NCBI GenBank assembly: GCA_963700195.1
Contig: CAVOWQ010000010.1
Coordinates: 1-64,000, forward strand
Length of the DNA: 64,000 bases
Source of the DNA: AP-15 sp963700195
GTDB taxonomy: Bacteria; Pseudomonadota; Alphaproteobacteria; ATCC43930; CGMCC-115725
Direction: 5' to 3'
The notes under the pieces are model-generated. The model had not been told where the DNA came from, made no database searches, and worked only from the letters and a program-made list of their open reading frames with translations. Below, piece after piece: positions 33,301 to 40,652 of the stretch; within the stretch, counting starts at the first letter, position 1, and the number at the start of each line of letters is the position of its first letter. The position numbers were made by a program, and so were the translations under genes.

Positions 33301-34053
33301 CAGCGCGGTACTTTCACCATCCTTGAGGCTGTGCACGAAAAGGGGCAGCGGACGAAGCCGCCGGGCCGACAGAGCTTGGGCGAGCGCATCGACCGGCGCG
33401 GTGTTCCCCGACTGCACCAATGCCCGGTAAAACACGATGGGCGCGATGCCGCCGTTTCCGCGCCACAGCGCGGCGATTTCGTCGAGGCTCGGCAGCGCGC
33501 GATCGGGCCAGTACAGCCCGGCCCGCAGCAGGGCGGCGGGCTCCGCCCATGGCGTCTCGTAGCCGATCAGAGATCCGCCATAGCGGAGCAAATTGTCGGC
33601 ATTGGCGGGGCCGCCTTCGGCGAGATATCGCCACAGCCGATGGACCCGGTCAGGCTCCAAGGTGGAAAGCTGCATCAGCTCCGGATCGGGTTTGTCGTCG
33701 CCAGGCACCAGCGCCAGCGGGATGCCGCTCGCGCGACAAGTCTCGACCAGGCGCTCGAGCCCATAGGGCCAATACGCGCTGCCGCCGAGCAGCCGGGCCA
33801 CCACCAGCCGCGCCTGGGCGACGGTCTCCATGTAGAGGTCGACGGAGAAATTGTGGCCGAGACGCGATATCGGTGCGAGACGTAGGCGAGGCGCTGATGG
33901 AGCTTGCGCGCGGCACCGCCTCTGTGCCGCCGCGAGGAGCGCGATTTCAGTATCGGCGCTCGACAGCACCACGATGTCACCCGGAGTCTGTGCGAGATCG
34001 ACCGCGGACGAACCATCGGCGATCGTGCCCGGCATCGTCGCGAGAAGGTGCAT
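30325..34053 (-). CDS. cobN: Cobaltochelatase subunit CobN
   Basis: 1242 aa, normal for the large catalytic subunit of the ATP-dependent aerobic cobaltochelatase, which inserts Co(II) into hydrogenobyrinic acid a,c-diamide with CobS and CobT. It starts MHLLATMPGTIADGSSAVDL and shows the CobN/BchH-type core: RIALILANYPNRDGRIGNGV, DAAIHLGKHGTLEWLPGKAL, YPFIVNDPGEGTQAKRRAQA and LSAWGTANMRTGGDDIAQAL. No cobS or cobT lies in the window. It begins directly after the cobW stop. Confidence 0.96.
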   Translation of the reverse strand: MHLLATMPGTIADGSSAVDLAQTPGDIVVLSSADTEIALLAAAQRRCRAQAPSAPRLRLAPISRLGHNFSVDLYMETVAQARLVVARLLGGSAYWPYGLERLVETCRASGIPLALVPGDDKPDPELMQLSTLEPDRVHRLWRYLAEGGPANADNLLRYGGSLIGYETPWAEPAALLRAGLYWPDRALPSLDEIAALWRGNGGIAPIVFYRALVQSGNTAPVDALAQALSARRLRPLPLFVHSLKDGESTALIDELFPAAPPAVILNATGFSVGAGGAADPLTSADCPILQVVFAGSDEESWRTGTRGLGPRDLAMNVALPEIDGRILTRAVSFKAPLGRDPETEADLVGYRPVADRIAFVADLARNWAGLRSRAPAKRRIALILANYPNRDGRIGNGVGLDTPASAIAILRALAEAGYRIADAPDDPEDLIHRLLNGPTNGNPGGPAEETLSFADYSAFFTTLPAAMQRAVADRWGTAERDPFFRPGRLDCGRFAIPGFRAGNVAVLIQPARGYNIDPKATYHDPALVPPHSYFAVYAWLADEFRADAAIHLGKHGTLEWLPGKALALSAECFPEAVLAPLPHLYPFIVNDPGEGTQAKRRAQAVIIDHLTPPLTRAGSYGPMAELERLIDEYYEAALGDSRRLSVLATAILDQARATGLEGDCGIAAADETAVALRKLDGFLCELKELQIRDGLHVFGRSPEGERLNSLLVAFARPGRGTAPEDASLLRALADDLGLGEDPLGEDPAEPWTGKRPSALAGPGPWRSCGDTVERLETLALRLVADEVAPEPGWSHTTAVLDWIKRQLGPAVTGSGAAEITGILAGLDGRFVPPGPSGAPSCGRPEVLPTGRNFYSIDTRAVPTQAAWQLGWKSAALLLERHAQEYGNYPARIALSAWGTANMRTGGDDIAQALALIGARPVWEQSSGRVTGFEILPASVLDRPRVDVTLRVSGFFRDAFPGLIDLFDSAARAVAALDEPASVNPLAARVAEDRRRLEAQGVAREEAERRAGYRVFGSKPGAYGAGLQVMIDERIWDGEADLAEAYLGWSGYAYGAGCEGRAERAMLEARLAAADAVLHNQDNREHDLLDSDDYYQFEGGLALVVRRLSGHTPAVWHNDHSRPEKPRIRSLREELGRVVRGRAANPRWIAGVMRHGYKGAAEIAATVDYLFAFAATSRAVDDAHFDVLYGAYLGDDAVRDFMAEHNPAALAETSRRFLEAIDRGLWRPRRNSAREDLAKWSVA

Positions 34054-35079
34054 TCAGCCGCCCAGCGCAGCAGTGATGGCGGCGTGGTCGAGGCCTTTGC
34101 GGCCAATCACGACGAGCCGCGTCTCGCGCTTTTCGCCGGGGTGCCACGGCCGGTCGAAATGCTGCTGCAACCGGTCGCCGACCGCCTGCACGACCTGCCG
34201 GCGGTCGCGACCGGGCAGGTGGACGAAACCCTTGACCCGCAGCACGTCATGCAAGCCGATCGCAGCACGCAGCCGAGCAAGAAATGCATTCCCGTCCTCG
34301 ACCGACCCTGCGGTCACGACAAAACTCTCGAAATCGTCGTGATCGTGCCCGGCTTCGAGCTCGTGCACCGAGGGGCGGGAGGCAAGGTCGTCCTCGGCAG
34401 CCGCCGCCACGCCCAGCGCTATCTGTGGCGGCACCCTGCCCTCGCGCGCGCTGACGAGCTTCACACCTGAACGAAGCTGCGCCTCGATTTCATTGCAGAG
34501 CGCCGTCAGACGATCCGGGGCGATCAGGTCGGTCTTGTTGAGAATCACCAGATCGGCGCAAGCGAGCTGGTCGGCGAAGACTTCCTCCAGCGGGTTGTCA
34601 TGAACCAGCGCGGGATCCGCCGCGCGCTGCTGGGCGACGGCTTCAGGATCGGCCGCGAACAGCCCAGCGGCAACCGCCGCGCCGTCGATCACCGTCAGCA
34701 CGCCGTCGACGGTGGTGCGGGTGCGGATCTCGGGCCACGCGAAGGCCTGCACCAGCGGTTTGGGCAGAGCCAGACCCGAGGTCTCGATCAGGATGTGCTC
34801 GGGCGGCTTCTTGCCGTCGAGAAGCCGCGTCAGCGTCGGCACGAAGTCATCGGCCACCGTGCAGCACAGGCATCCATTGGCCAGCTCGACGATGTCTTCG
34901 TCGCTGCACGCGGCGTCGCCGCAGCCGAGCAGCAGCTCGCGGTCGATGCCGAGCTCGCCAAATTCGTTGACGATGACGGCGAGCCGCCGCCCCTCCGCAT
35001 GCGCCAGCAAATGCCGCACCAGGCTCGTCTTGCCGGCGCCGAGAAAGCCGGTGATCACCGTCGCCGGAACACGCCGCAT
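34054..35079 (-). CDS. cobW: CobW-family GTPase (metallochaperone)
   Basis: 341 aa. G3E GTPase with Walker A TGFLGAGKTSLVRHLLAHAE, the CxCC metal motif (ELANGCLCCTVADDFVPTLT), NKTD (LVILNKTDLIA) and a histidine-containing insert (ELEAGHDHDDFESFVV). The C-terminal CobW_C domain ends near the stop. CobW supplies cobalt to the CobNST chelatase, which fits its place immediately before cobN (stop and start adjoin) and five bases after cobU. Confidence 0.95.
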   Translation of the reverse strand: MRRVPATVITGFLGAGKTSLVRHLLAHAEGRRLAVIVNEFGELGIDRELLLGCGDAACSDEDIVELANGCLCCTVADDFVPTLTRLLDGKKPPEHILIETSGLALPKPLVQAFAWPEIRTRTTVDGVLTVIDGAAVAAGLFAADPEAVAQQRAADPALVHDNPLEEVFADQLACADLVILNKTDLIAPDRLTALCNEIEAQLRSGVKLVSAREGRVPPQIALGVAAAAEDDLASRPSVHELEAGHDHDDFESFVVTAGSVEDGNAFLARLRAAIGLHDVLRVKGFVHLPGRDRRQVVQAVGDRLQQHFDRPWHPGEKRETRLVVIGRKGLDHAAITAALGG

Positions 35080-35083
35080 AGGG

Positions 35084-35629
35084 TCAGCGCTCCTTCAATA
35101 CCAGGGGCAGGCCCGCCGCAACAAAGACGACGCGGTCGGCCAGCGCTGCGATACCCTGGTTGAGGCGGCCCGCCGCATCGCGAAATTGGCGGCCGAGCGG
35201 CGTCTCGGGCACGAGCCCCATTCCGACTTCATTGCTGACCAGCACGACCGCGCCAGCGGCCTCCCGTAACGCGCTGCACAACCCCCCAACCTCGTTGTCG
35301 GCTTGTTTTCCGGCAAGAAGCAGGTTGGACAACCACAGGGTCAAACAATCGACGAGAATGGGACGCTCGGGTCCGGCATGCGCGGCGATGGCCGACGCCA
35401 GCGCGAGCGGTGCCTCGACTGTTCGCCAGAACGGGCCGCGGCGCGCCCGATGCACGGCGATGCGTTCGGCCATCTCGGCGTCACCTGCTTCGGCGGTCGC
35501 GCAATAAGTGCCCCTGATGGCGGCGTTCTCGACGAGCCGCTCGGCATAGCGGCTCTTGCCCGAACGGGCACCGCCCAATACCAAGGTAACCGGGGGAAGA
35601 CGCGGTCCGTCCGTGCCCTGTGTCGGCAA
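35084..35629 (-). CDS. cobU: Adenosylcobinamide kinase / adenosylcobinamide-phosphate guanylyltransferase
   Basis: 181 aa (CobP of Pseudomonas denitrificans). P-loop LVLGGARSGKSRYAERLVEN, TYCATAEAGDAEMAERIAVH with the GMP-binding histidine region, ILVDCLTLWLSNLLL, and VVLVSNEVGMGLVPETPLGR. The likely start is TTG 35627-35629 behind the AGGAGG-rich stretch at 35635-35645. It phosphorylates adenosylcobinamide and then adds GMP in nucleotide-loop assembly. As first gene of the cobU-cobW-cobN-cobO-cobQ operon it is preceded by a cobalamin riboswitch. Confidence 0.94.
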   Translation of the reverse strand: MPTQGTDGPRLPPVTLVLGGARSGKSRYAERLVENAAIRGTYCATAEAGDAEMAERIAVHRARRGPFWRTVEAPLALASAIAAHAGPERPILVDCLTLWLSNLLLAGKQADNEVGGLCSALREAAGAVVLVSNEVGMGLVPETPLGRQFRDAAGRLNQGIAALADRVVFVAAGLPLVLKER

Positions 35630-35674
35630 TGGCCCCTCCTCCTCCGCCCGAGGAATCGTCCCAGTTCGCGCGGT

Positions 35675-35850
35675 GCGGAGGTCTCCTGGCTCGGGGTCGT
35701 CGCCCGCGGCGCCTTCCCGGCCAGGTGTGCCCAGCCAGTGGCGGTTGCCGCGGACTCGCCGCTAACAGTTGCGGGGGCAGCGCCGGTCTCGCACCGGACT
35801 TCCCTGTCGCATCGCAAGAATTATGCTACCATGCCGGAACCCGCGCGTCA
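35675..35850 (-). ncRNA. Cobalamin riboswitch upstream of the cobU operon
   Basis: Read on the minus strand: a GGTTCCGGC P2-side element (35833-35841), GGGAAGTCCGGTGCGAGACC followed by GGCGCTGCCCCCGCAACTGT (35765-35806), GCCACTGGCTGGG, and the 3' B12-box GAGCCAGGAGACCT (35679-35692). These are the conserved blocks of class I AdoCbl aptamers in the right order. The aptamer end is about 50 bases above the cobU start, with a G-rich RBS (GGAGGAGGAGGGG) between, suggesting control of translation initiation. Adenosylcobalamin should reduce expression of the cobU-W-N-O-Q operon. Confidence 0.93.
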
Positions 35851-35925
35851 CCCGTTCCATCATATGTTCATTTGTTAGGTTGAGCCGCCCGGCGTATCCT
35901 GCCGCGTCGAACAGAGGAGGATGAG

Positions 35926-36330
35926 ATGAAGATCGAGGGTGGCTGCCTGTGCGGAAAAGTGCGCTATTCGGCCGATGCCGAGCCGGCCTTCGTCGGCGTC
36001 TGCCATTGCAAGAACTGCCAGAAAGGCACCGGGACTGCTTTTGCAATCGTCGTGGCGTTGCCGACGCCGGCACTGGACGTGCAGGGGACGCTGCAGACAT
36101 TCACCGGTCGCGGCGACAGCGGCAAAGCAACCTATCGACGCTTTTGCCCGGAGTGCGGATCGACGCTTATCGACGAGGCCGAGGTGATGCCGAACGTCAC
36201 AATGATCATGGCCGGGTCGCTCGACGACTCGAGCTGGGTGAAGCCGAATATGGAGATCTTCTGCGAGAGCGCGCAGCCGTGGGTGGAGCTCGGCGGCGAC
36301 AGAAAGCGCTTCCCGAAAATGCCGGCCTGA
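35926..36330 (+). CDS. GFA-family (glutathione-dependent formaldehyde-activating-like) protein
   Basis: 134 aa zinc-binding protein. The cysteine pattern of the family is complete: GGCLCGKVRY, GVCHCKNCQKGTG and RFCPECGSTLIDEAEVMP. Start ATG 35926 with GAGGAGG just upstream. The prototype Gfa was described as helping formaldehyde condense with glutathione; for most family members, including this small group, the real function is not known. It is divergent from the cob riboswitch and followed by the HbpS-like gene. Confidence 0.88.
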   Translation: MKIEGGCLCGKVRYSADAEPAFVGVCHCKNCQKGTGTAFAIVVALPTPALDVQGTLQTFTGRGDSGKATYRRFCPECGSTLIDEAEVMPNVTMIMAGSLDDSSWVKPNMEIFCESAQPWVELGGDRKRFPKMPA

Positions 36331-36394
36331 TCTCGACGCGGTTACTTTTGCGTCGGCGCGCGGAAGAACAAATCAACCCTGAGGAGGAAACGCC

Positions 36395-36904
36395 ATGTAC
36401 AGGCTCGGGCCTCTGGTTGTCGCGGCTGCAATCTTCGTCGGCAGTTCCTTTCCCAGCGGGGCTCAGCAGCCCGCCGCCCCCGCGCCGCCGCCGACGATGC
36501 CTTACGGCTCGCCGATCAGTCTCGATGCAGCCAAGAAGGTAATGGCCGCCGCCGAGGCGGAGGCCATGAAGAATAACTGGGCCATGGCGATAGTCATTCT
36601 CGACAGCACCGGCCATACGGTGATGCTGCACAAGATGGACAACACTCAGTATGGCTCGATTCGCGTTGCGGAAGACAAGGCAAATACCGCGCTGGATTTT
36701 CGCCGGCCGAGCAAGGTTTTCGAAGATTTGGTCGCGCAAGGCGGCATCGGCTTGCGTACGCTCGGCCTTCGGGGAGCGACCCCAATCGAGGGTGGCTTCC
36801 CAATCATCGTCGATGGCAAAATCATTGGGGCGATCGGGGCTTCCGGCGGGGCTGCTCCTCAGGACGGACAGGTCGCCAAGGCCGGCGCCGACGCCGCAAG
36901 GTAA
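36395..36904 (+). CDS. Secreted HbpS/GlcG-type haem-binding family protein
   Basis: 169 aa. Signal peptide MYRLGPLVVAAAIFVGSSFP, a Pro/Ala-rich linker, then the GlcG/HbpS domain: ISLDAAKKVMAAAEAEAMKN, NWAMAIVILDSTGHTVMLHK, VAEDKANTALDFRRPSKVFE, GGFPIIVDGKIIGAIGASGG. The family includes haem sensors and adduct-forming proteins; a periplasmic role is inferred. GAGGAGG is the RBS. It probably forms a two-gene unit with the GFA gene, 64 bp upstream. Confidence 0.85.
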   Translation: MYRLGPLVVAAAIFVGSSFPSGAQQPAAPAPPPTMPYGSPISLDAAKKVMAAAEAEAMKNNWAMAIVILDSTGHTVMLHKMDNTQYGSIRVAEDKANTALDFRRPSKVFEDLVAQGGIGLRTLGLRGATPIEGGFPIIVDGKIIGAIGASGGAAPQDGQVAKAGADAAR

Positions 36905-36936
36905 TCCGGGACGCTCGCCGAGCAGCCGGCGATCCG

Positions 36937-37635
36937 TCACCGCTGCCCTAGGACATCCCGCGAAGTTTGGTTGAATAGGACCCGCCGCTCGTCGTCGGTG
37001 GGCGGGGCCGAGCGGCGCAGGTCCTTGCCCAAATCGACGCCGGCCTGCACGGCGGGACGCTGCTTGATCGTCTCGCGCCAGCGGGCGACGTTCGGGAAGT
37101 CATCTAGCGGCTGGCCGAGCGGCTTGGCGATCAGCACCCAGGGCCAGCTCGCCATATCGGCGATCGAGTATTCGTCGACAATGAATTCGCGCCCGTCGAG
37201 CCGCCGCTCCAACACGCCCAGGCACCTGTTGTATTCGTCGGCATAGCGTTTGTAGGAATAGGGGTGCTCGCCTTTGGCGTAATTGACAAAGTGGCTCAGC
37301 TGGCCGGCCATCGGGCCGAGATTGCCGACTTGCCAGAACAGCCACTCCAGCGTTTCTTTTCGGCCGCGGCTGGTTTGCGGCATGAAGCGCCCGGTGTGCT
37401 CGGCCAAATGAATCAGGATCGCGCCGGACTCAAACACCGGCACCGTCCCCTCCTCGGCGTCGTGATCGACGATTGCCGGCATGCGGTTGTTTGGGCTGAT
37501 GGCCAGAAATTCGGGCTTGAACTGGTCGCCGCGGCCGATGTTCACTGGGATTACGCGATATTCGAGGCCGCACTCCTCGAGCATGATCGCGACCTTCCAG
37601 CCGTTTGGCGTCGGCCAATAATAAAAATCGATCAC
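36937..37635 (-). CDS. Glutathione S-transferase, YghU/YfcG-like
   Basis: 232 aa from GTG 37633-37635, overlapping the upstream CoA-transferase stop (GTGA). It starts VIDFYYWPTPNGWKVAIMLE, the N-terminal fold of the Nu-class (YghU/YfcG) GSTs with the TPNG-K active-site turn. ISPNNRMPAIVDHDAEEGTV and VFESGAILIHLAEHTGRFMP bind glutathione. The helical domain has WLFWQVGNLGPMAGQLSHFV and YSIADMASWPWVLIAKPLGQ. Nu-class enzymes reduce disulfides or peroxides. Its pairing with a CaiB-type CoA-transferase suggests the two act in one pathway, not identified. Confidence 0.9.
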   Translation of the reverse strand: MIDFYYWPTPNGWKVAIMLEECGLEYRVIPVNIGRGDQFKPEFLAISPNNRMPAIVDHDAEEGTVPVFESGAILIHLAEHTGRFMPQTSRGRKETLEWLFWQVGNLGPMAGQLSHFVNYAKGEHPYSYKRYADEYNRCLGVLERRLDGREFIVDEYSIADMASWPWVLIAKPLGQPLDDFPNVARWRETIKQRPAVQAGVDLGKDLRRSAPPTDDERRVLFNQTSRDVLGQR

Positions 37636-38813
37636 CGGCTGATCTCCGAGCTTGTTTCCGCAATATCGGCCGGCGAATAGCCGAGCTCGGCCAGCACCTC
37701 CTGCGTGTGCTCGCCGAGCGCTGGGGCGCCGCGGCGGATCTCCGCCGGGGTATGCGAAAAGCGTACCGCCGGACGTGTCTGGCGCAGGCGGCCGGCCTGA
37801 GGATGCTCGGTCTCGACGACAAGGCCGAGCGCGGCAACTTGCGGATGCCGGATGACCTGGTTGCGGGTCAGCACCGGACCGCAGGGGACGCCGGCCGCCG
37901 TCAGGAGCTCGATCCATTCGGCGGCCGGGCGGGTCATCAGCGCCGCTTGGGTCACTTCCAGCCGCGCGTCGATGTTCTTCTGGCGCAACGCCGGGGTCTT
38001 GAACCGCTCGTCTTCGAGCCATTCGGGCCGGCCGACGACGCGCACCAAGCCGGCCCATTGCCGATCGGTCAAGGCCGCCACGGTCATGTAGCCATCAGCC
38101 GTCTGATAGATGAGGTCGAACGCGCTCGCAGGTTCCTGCCGCGCGGGCTCGTCGCCGACAAAGGTCTGGCCGCCCATATCCGACGCCCACATGAAGGCGA
38201 GGACCGCCTCCAGCATCGACAGCCGCAGATGCTGGCCCTCGCTGGTGCGCTCGCGCGCCAGCAGCGCGGCGGTGATCGCCTGCGACGCCGTGATCGCGGT
38301 CAATTTGTCGGGCAGTATGGTTCGCAACAGCCGCGGCCGCGCCTCGTCGGAGCCCGCCTGCACCGTCGCTAATCCCGAAAAGCCTTGGATCACCGGATCG
38401 TAGGCCGGCTTCTCGGCGTAAGGGCCCTTCTCCCCAAAGCCGCTGATCGAGACGTAAACAATGCGCGGTGAGACGGCGCGCACGGCCTCTTCGCCGACGC
38501 CGAGCCGGTCGGCAACGCCAGGGCGGAAATTCTGAACAAATACATCAGCGCCGGCGGCGAGCCGCAGCAAGGCCTCGCGGCCGCCCGCTGTCTTCAGATC
38601 GAGGACTATCGAGCGCTTGTTGCGGTTGTTGTTGAGAAACGAGGCCGTCAAGCCGGCCCGCCGGTGGCCGCCGGAGCGCGTCGCGTCGCCGCCGTCTGGG
38701 GCTTCGACCTTGATTACGTCGGCGCCCTGGTCGGCGAGGATCATCGTCGCCAGCGGACCCGCCACATTCGAGGTCAGATCGACGATGCGGTAGCCGTGCA
38801 GAGGACCTGGCAT
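37632..38813 (-). CDS. Family III (CaiB/BaiF) CoA-transferase
   Basis: 393 aa. Starts MPGPLHGYRIVDLTSNVAGP and has the usual GADVIKVEAPDGGDATR, NRNKRSIVLDLKTAGGREAL and ISGFGEKGPYAEKPAYDPVI, where the aspartate of YDP is the catalytic residue. It carries the C-terminal CGPVLTRNQVIRHPQVAALG. It moves CoA between carboxylic acids through an Asp-CoA intermediate; the substrates are unknown. Operon with a GST downstream (GTGA overlap); the LLM flavin enzyme gene lies 13 bp upstream. Confidence 0.92.
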   Translation of the reverse strand: MPGPLHGYRIVDLTSNVAGPLATMILADQGADVIKVEAPDGGDATRSGGHRRAGLTASFLNNNRNKRSIVLDLKTAGGREALLRLAAGADVFVQNFRPGVADRLGVGEEAVRAVSPRIVYVSISGFGEKGPYAEKPAYDPVIQGFSGLATVQAGSDEARPRLLRTILPDKLTAITASQAITAALLARERTSEGQHLRLSMLEAVLAFMWASDMGGQTFVGDEPARQEPASAFDLIYQTADGYMTVAALTDRQWAGLVRVVGRPEWLEDERFKTPALRQKNIDARLEVTQAALMTRPAAEWIELLTAAGVPCGPVLTRNQVIRHPQVAALGLVVETEHPQAGRLRQTRPAVRFSHTPAEIRRGAPALGEHTQEVLAELGYSPADIAETSSEISR

Positions 38814-38826
38814 GCGATTACCTTTC

Positions 38827-39876
38827 CTAATGGAAACGCGGCATGACCTCTTGGCAGAGCAATTGCAGGGCGGTCATCACCTGCCGGTGCGGGACCAGGC
38901 CGCCGCAATTGAGCTCCGCCAGAATGCCGTCGATGCCGAGCTCGTGCTGCAAGCTGCGCAGGCGCTCGCTCACCTCGTCCGGCGTGCCGACCAGGACTTG
39001 ACCGGTCAGCGCCTCTTCATAGGTCAGGTTTTCGATGCGCTTCAGCCGCTCGGCGCGGCCTTCGATCGCGCGGGTGCCGGCGCGGCTCAATGAATCGCGG
39101 AGCCTCTGGGCCTGCTCGCGGTAGAAATGCATCAGGCTTTCCCTGGGCTCCTCGCGGGCCCGCTCTTCGGTCTCGGCGAGATAGGCCGGGACCCGCAGGT
39201 AGACCTGTCCCCTGCCCTCGTGGCCCGCCGCTGCATAGGCTTCGCGATAGGCTTGGATCTCCGGGGCGAATTCGGAAAACGAGCCGTAGCGCGCGTTGAT
39301 AAAGATCGGCAGCCCGCGCTCACCTACGGAGGGATAGGTGTCCGGGCTCGCTGCGGCTACTCGGATCGGCGGGTAAGGCTGCTGCAGCGGCCTTGGCGCC
39401 ACCGTGATGTTCTTGAAGTTATAGTACTTGCCTTCGTAGGAAAAATCCGGCTGCGACCACGCCAGCTCCACGATATCGAGCACTTCGGCGAAGCGGTCGC
39501 GGCTCTCTGCGTACGAAACCCCATAGTCTTCATAGGTGCGCGGCAGACCGCTGCGCCCGACGCCAAAGATCAGCCGGCCGCCGCTGATGTGATCGACCGT
39601 TGCGGCCTCTTCGGCCAGACGGAGCGGATGACACAAAGGCAAGACCTGGACCGCGATGCCAATCTTGATGCGTTCGGTACGCGCGCCGACGGCGCTGGCG
39701 ATGCTGAGCGGCGCCGACAATACCGAACGCTGCGGGTCGAAGTGGAGCTCGGCCAGCCACATCGTATCGAGACCCCAGCGCTCGGCCGCATCGATCTGCT
39801 CGAACGCCTCCGCGAAGGCCTCTTTTTCGCTTCGTCCGGGGAGAGCCGGAAACTGGTGGAACATCCCGAATTCCAT
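38827..39876 (-). CDS. LLM-class flavin-dependent oxidoreductase
   Basis: 349 aa luciferase-like TIM barrel from ATG 39876 (MEFGMFHQFPALPGRSEKEA). Contains ERWGLDTMWLAELHFDPQRS, IGIAVQVLPLCHPLRLAEEA, TVDHISGGRLIFGVGRSGLP and VAAASPDTYPSVGERGLPIF, all typical for FMN-dependent monooxygenases of the LLM class. The reduced flavin would come from a separate reductase. First gene of the LLM-CaiB-GST operon. The exact substrate cannot be told. Confidence 0.9.
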   Translation of the reverse strand: MEFGMFHQFPALPGRSEKEAFAEAFEQIDAAERWGLDTMWLAELHFDPQRSVLSAPLSIASAVGARTERIKIGIAVQVLPLCHPLRLAEEAATVDHISGGRLIFGVGRSGLPRTYEDYGVSYAESRDRFAEVLDIVELAWSQPDFSYEGKYYNFKNITVAPRPLQQPYPPIRVAAASPDTYPSVGERGLPIFINARYGSFSEFAPEIQAYREAYAAAGHEGRGQVYLRVPAYLAETEERAREEPRESLMHFYREQAQRLRDSLSRAGTRAIEGRAERLKRIENLTYEEALTGQVLVGTPDEVSERLRSLQHELGIDGILAELNCGGLVPHRQVMTALQLLCQEVMPRFH

Positions 39877-39954
39877 GGCGCCGTTCTCTCTTCTAGGCTT
39901 CACAGGACAAGCAATGGAGTCAGAATAGCGTGGCAGGTCGATCCGTCGCTATCA

Positions 39955-40048
39955 TCGTCAAGTCGTCGTTCCCGCGAAAAGCGGGAATCCAGGGACCCAG
40001 ACCGAGACGTCTGCCCCTGGGCCCCCGCTTTCGCGGGGGTGACGATGA
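39955..40048. repeat. Palindromic intergenic repeat, type A
   Basis: Ends CATCGTCA...TGACGATG are inverted. Inside, CCCGCGAAAAGCGGGAATCCAGGG and the partner CCCTGGGCCCCCGCTTTCGCGGG form two hairpins. The same units occur in degraded form at 5364-5440. It lies between the LLM operon start and the end of the cupin gene. Confidence 0.75.
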
Positions 40049-40056
40049 TTTTGGGA

Positions 40057-40569
40057 TCACGGGGCCGGGAAATGCGTGGGCAGTTCTTTCGTCCCGACTT
40101 TGGCCGGGTCGGCGTCGATGAGGATGAAGGCGAACACGGCTGGCGCCGATCCGTTGTTGACCCAGGCGTGCATCGTGCCGCGCTGCACGACAATGTCGCC
40201 CGGCTTCATATGCACGACCTCGCCGCTGTCCAGCTCGAGATCGCATTCGCCAGAAAGCAACAGCGCGTAGTCTACCGTTTCGGTGCGGTGCATGAATTTG
40301 GGCGCGCCGGGTGCAAATTCGGTGATGCGGATCACCGTGCCCTGCCCGGTGCCGACGTAATTGTACCGTTTGACAAAGCCTGTACGCTGCGCTGCCTCGG
40401 CCTCGTCCGAGGAATTGTCAACTGGCATCTTGTCGGTCGACCAGATCTCGCAGCCAGCGATATGCGGCCGCCCGAGACGGCTGACTGCCTCCAGCCGCTC
40501 GTCTGTTTTGACGATAGCCTTCCCGCTAGCGTCGTGCCCGGTAACGATCCGCCTTACTGCCAGGGCCAT
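40057..40569 (-). CDS. Cupin-domain protein
   Basis: 170 aa, cytoplasmic. N-terminal VRRIVTGHDASGKAIVKTDE, then a single cupin barrel: ITEFAPGAPKFMHRTETVDY (motif 1) and GEVVHMKPGDIVVQRGTMHA (motif 2), WVNNGSAPAVFAFILIDA. Proteins with this N-terminus and one conserved barrel are frequent next to catabolic genes in alphaproteobacteria; their role is unknown. Divergent from the molybdenum hydroxylase gene, 83 bp apart, so the two may share a control region. Confidence 0.85.
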   Translation of the reverse strand: MALAVRRIVTGHDASGKAIVKTDERLEAVSRLGRPHIAGCEIWSTDKMPVDNSSDEAEAAQRTGFVKRYNYVGTGQGTVIRITEFAPGAPKFMHRTETVDYALLLSGECDLELDSGEVVHMKPGDIVVQRGTMHAWVNNGSAPAVFAFILIDADPAKVGTKELPTHFPAP

Positions 40570-40652
40570 GGTGTCCTCCGTCGGTCTTGCATTTGCCGCG
40601 GCGTCGCGCGACGCTGATGCATAACAGATCGACCTTACGAATGGAGAGTGCG

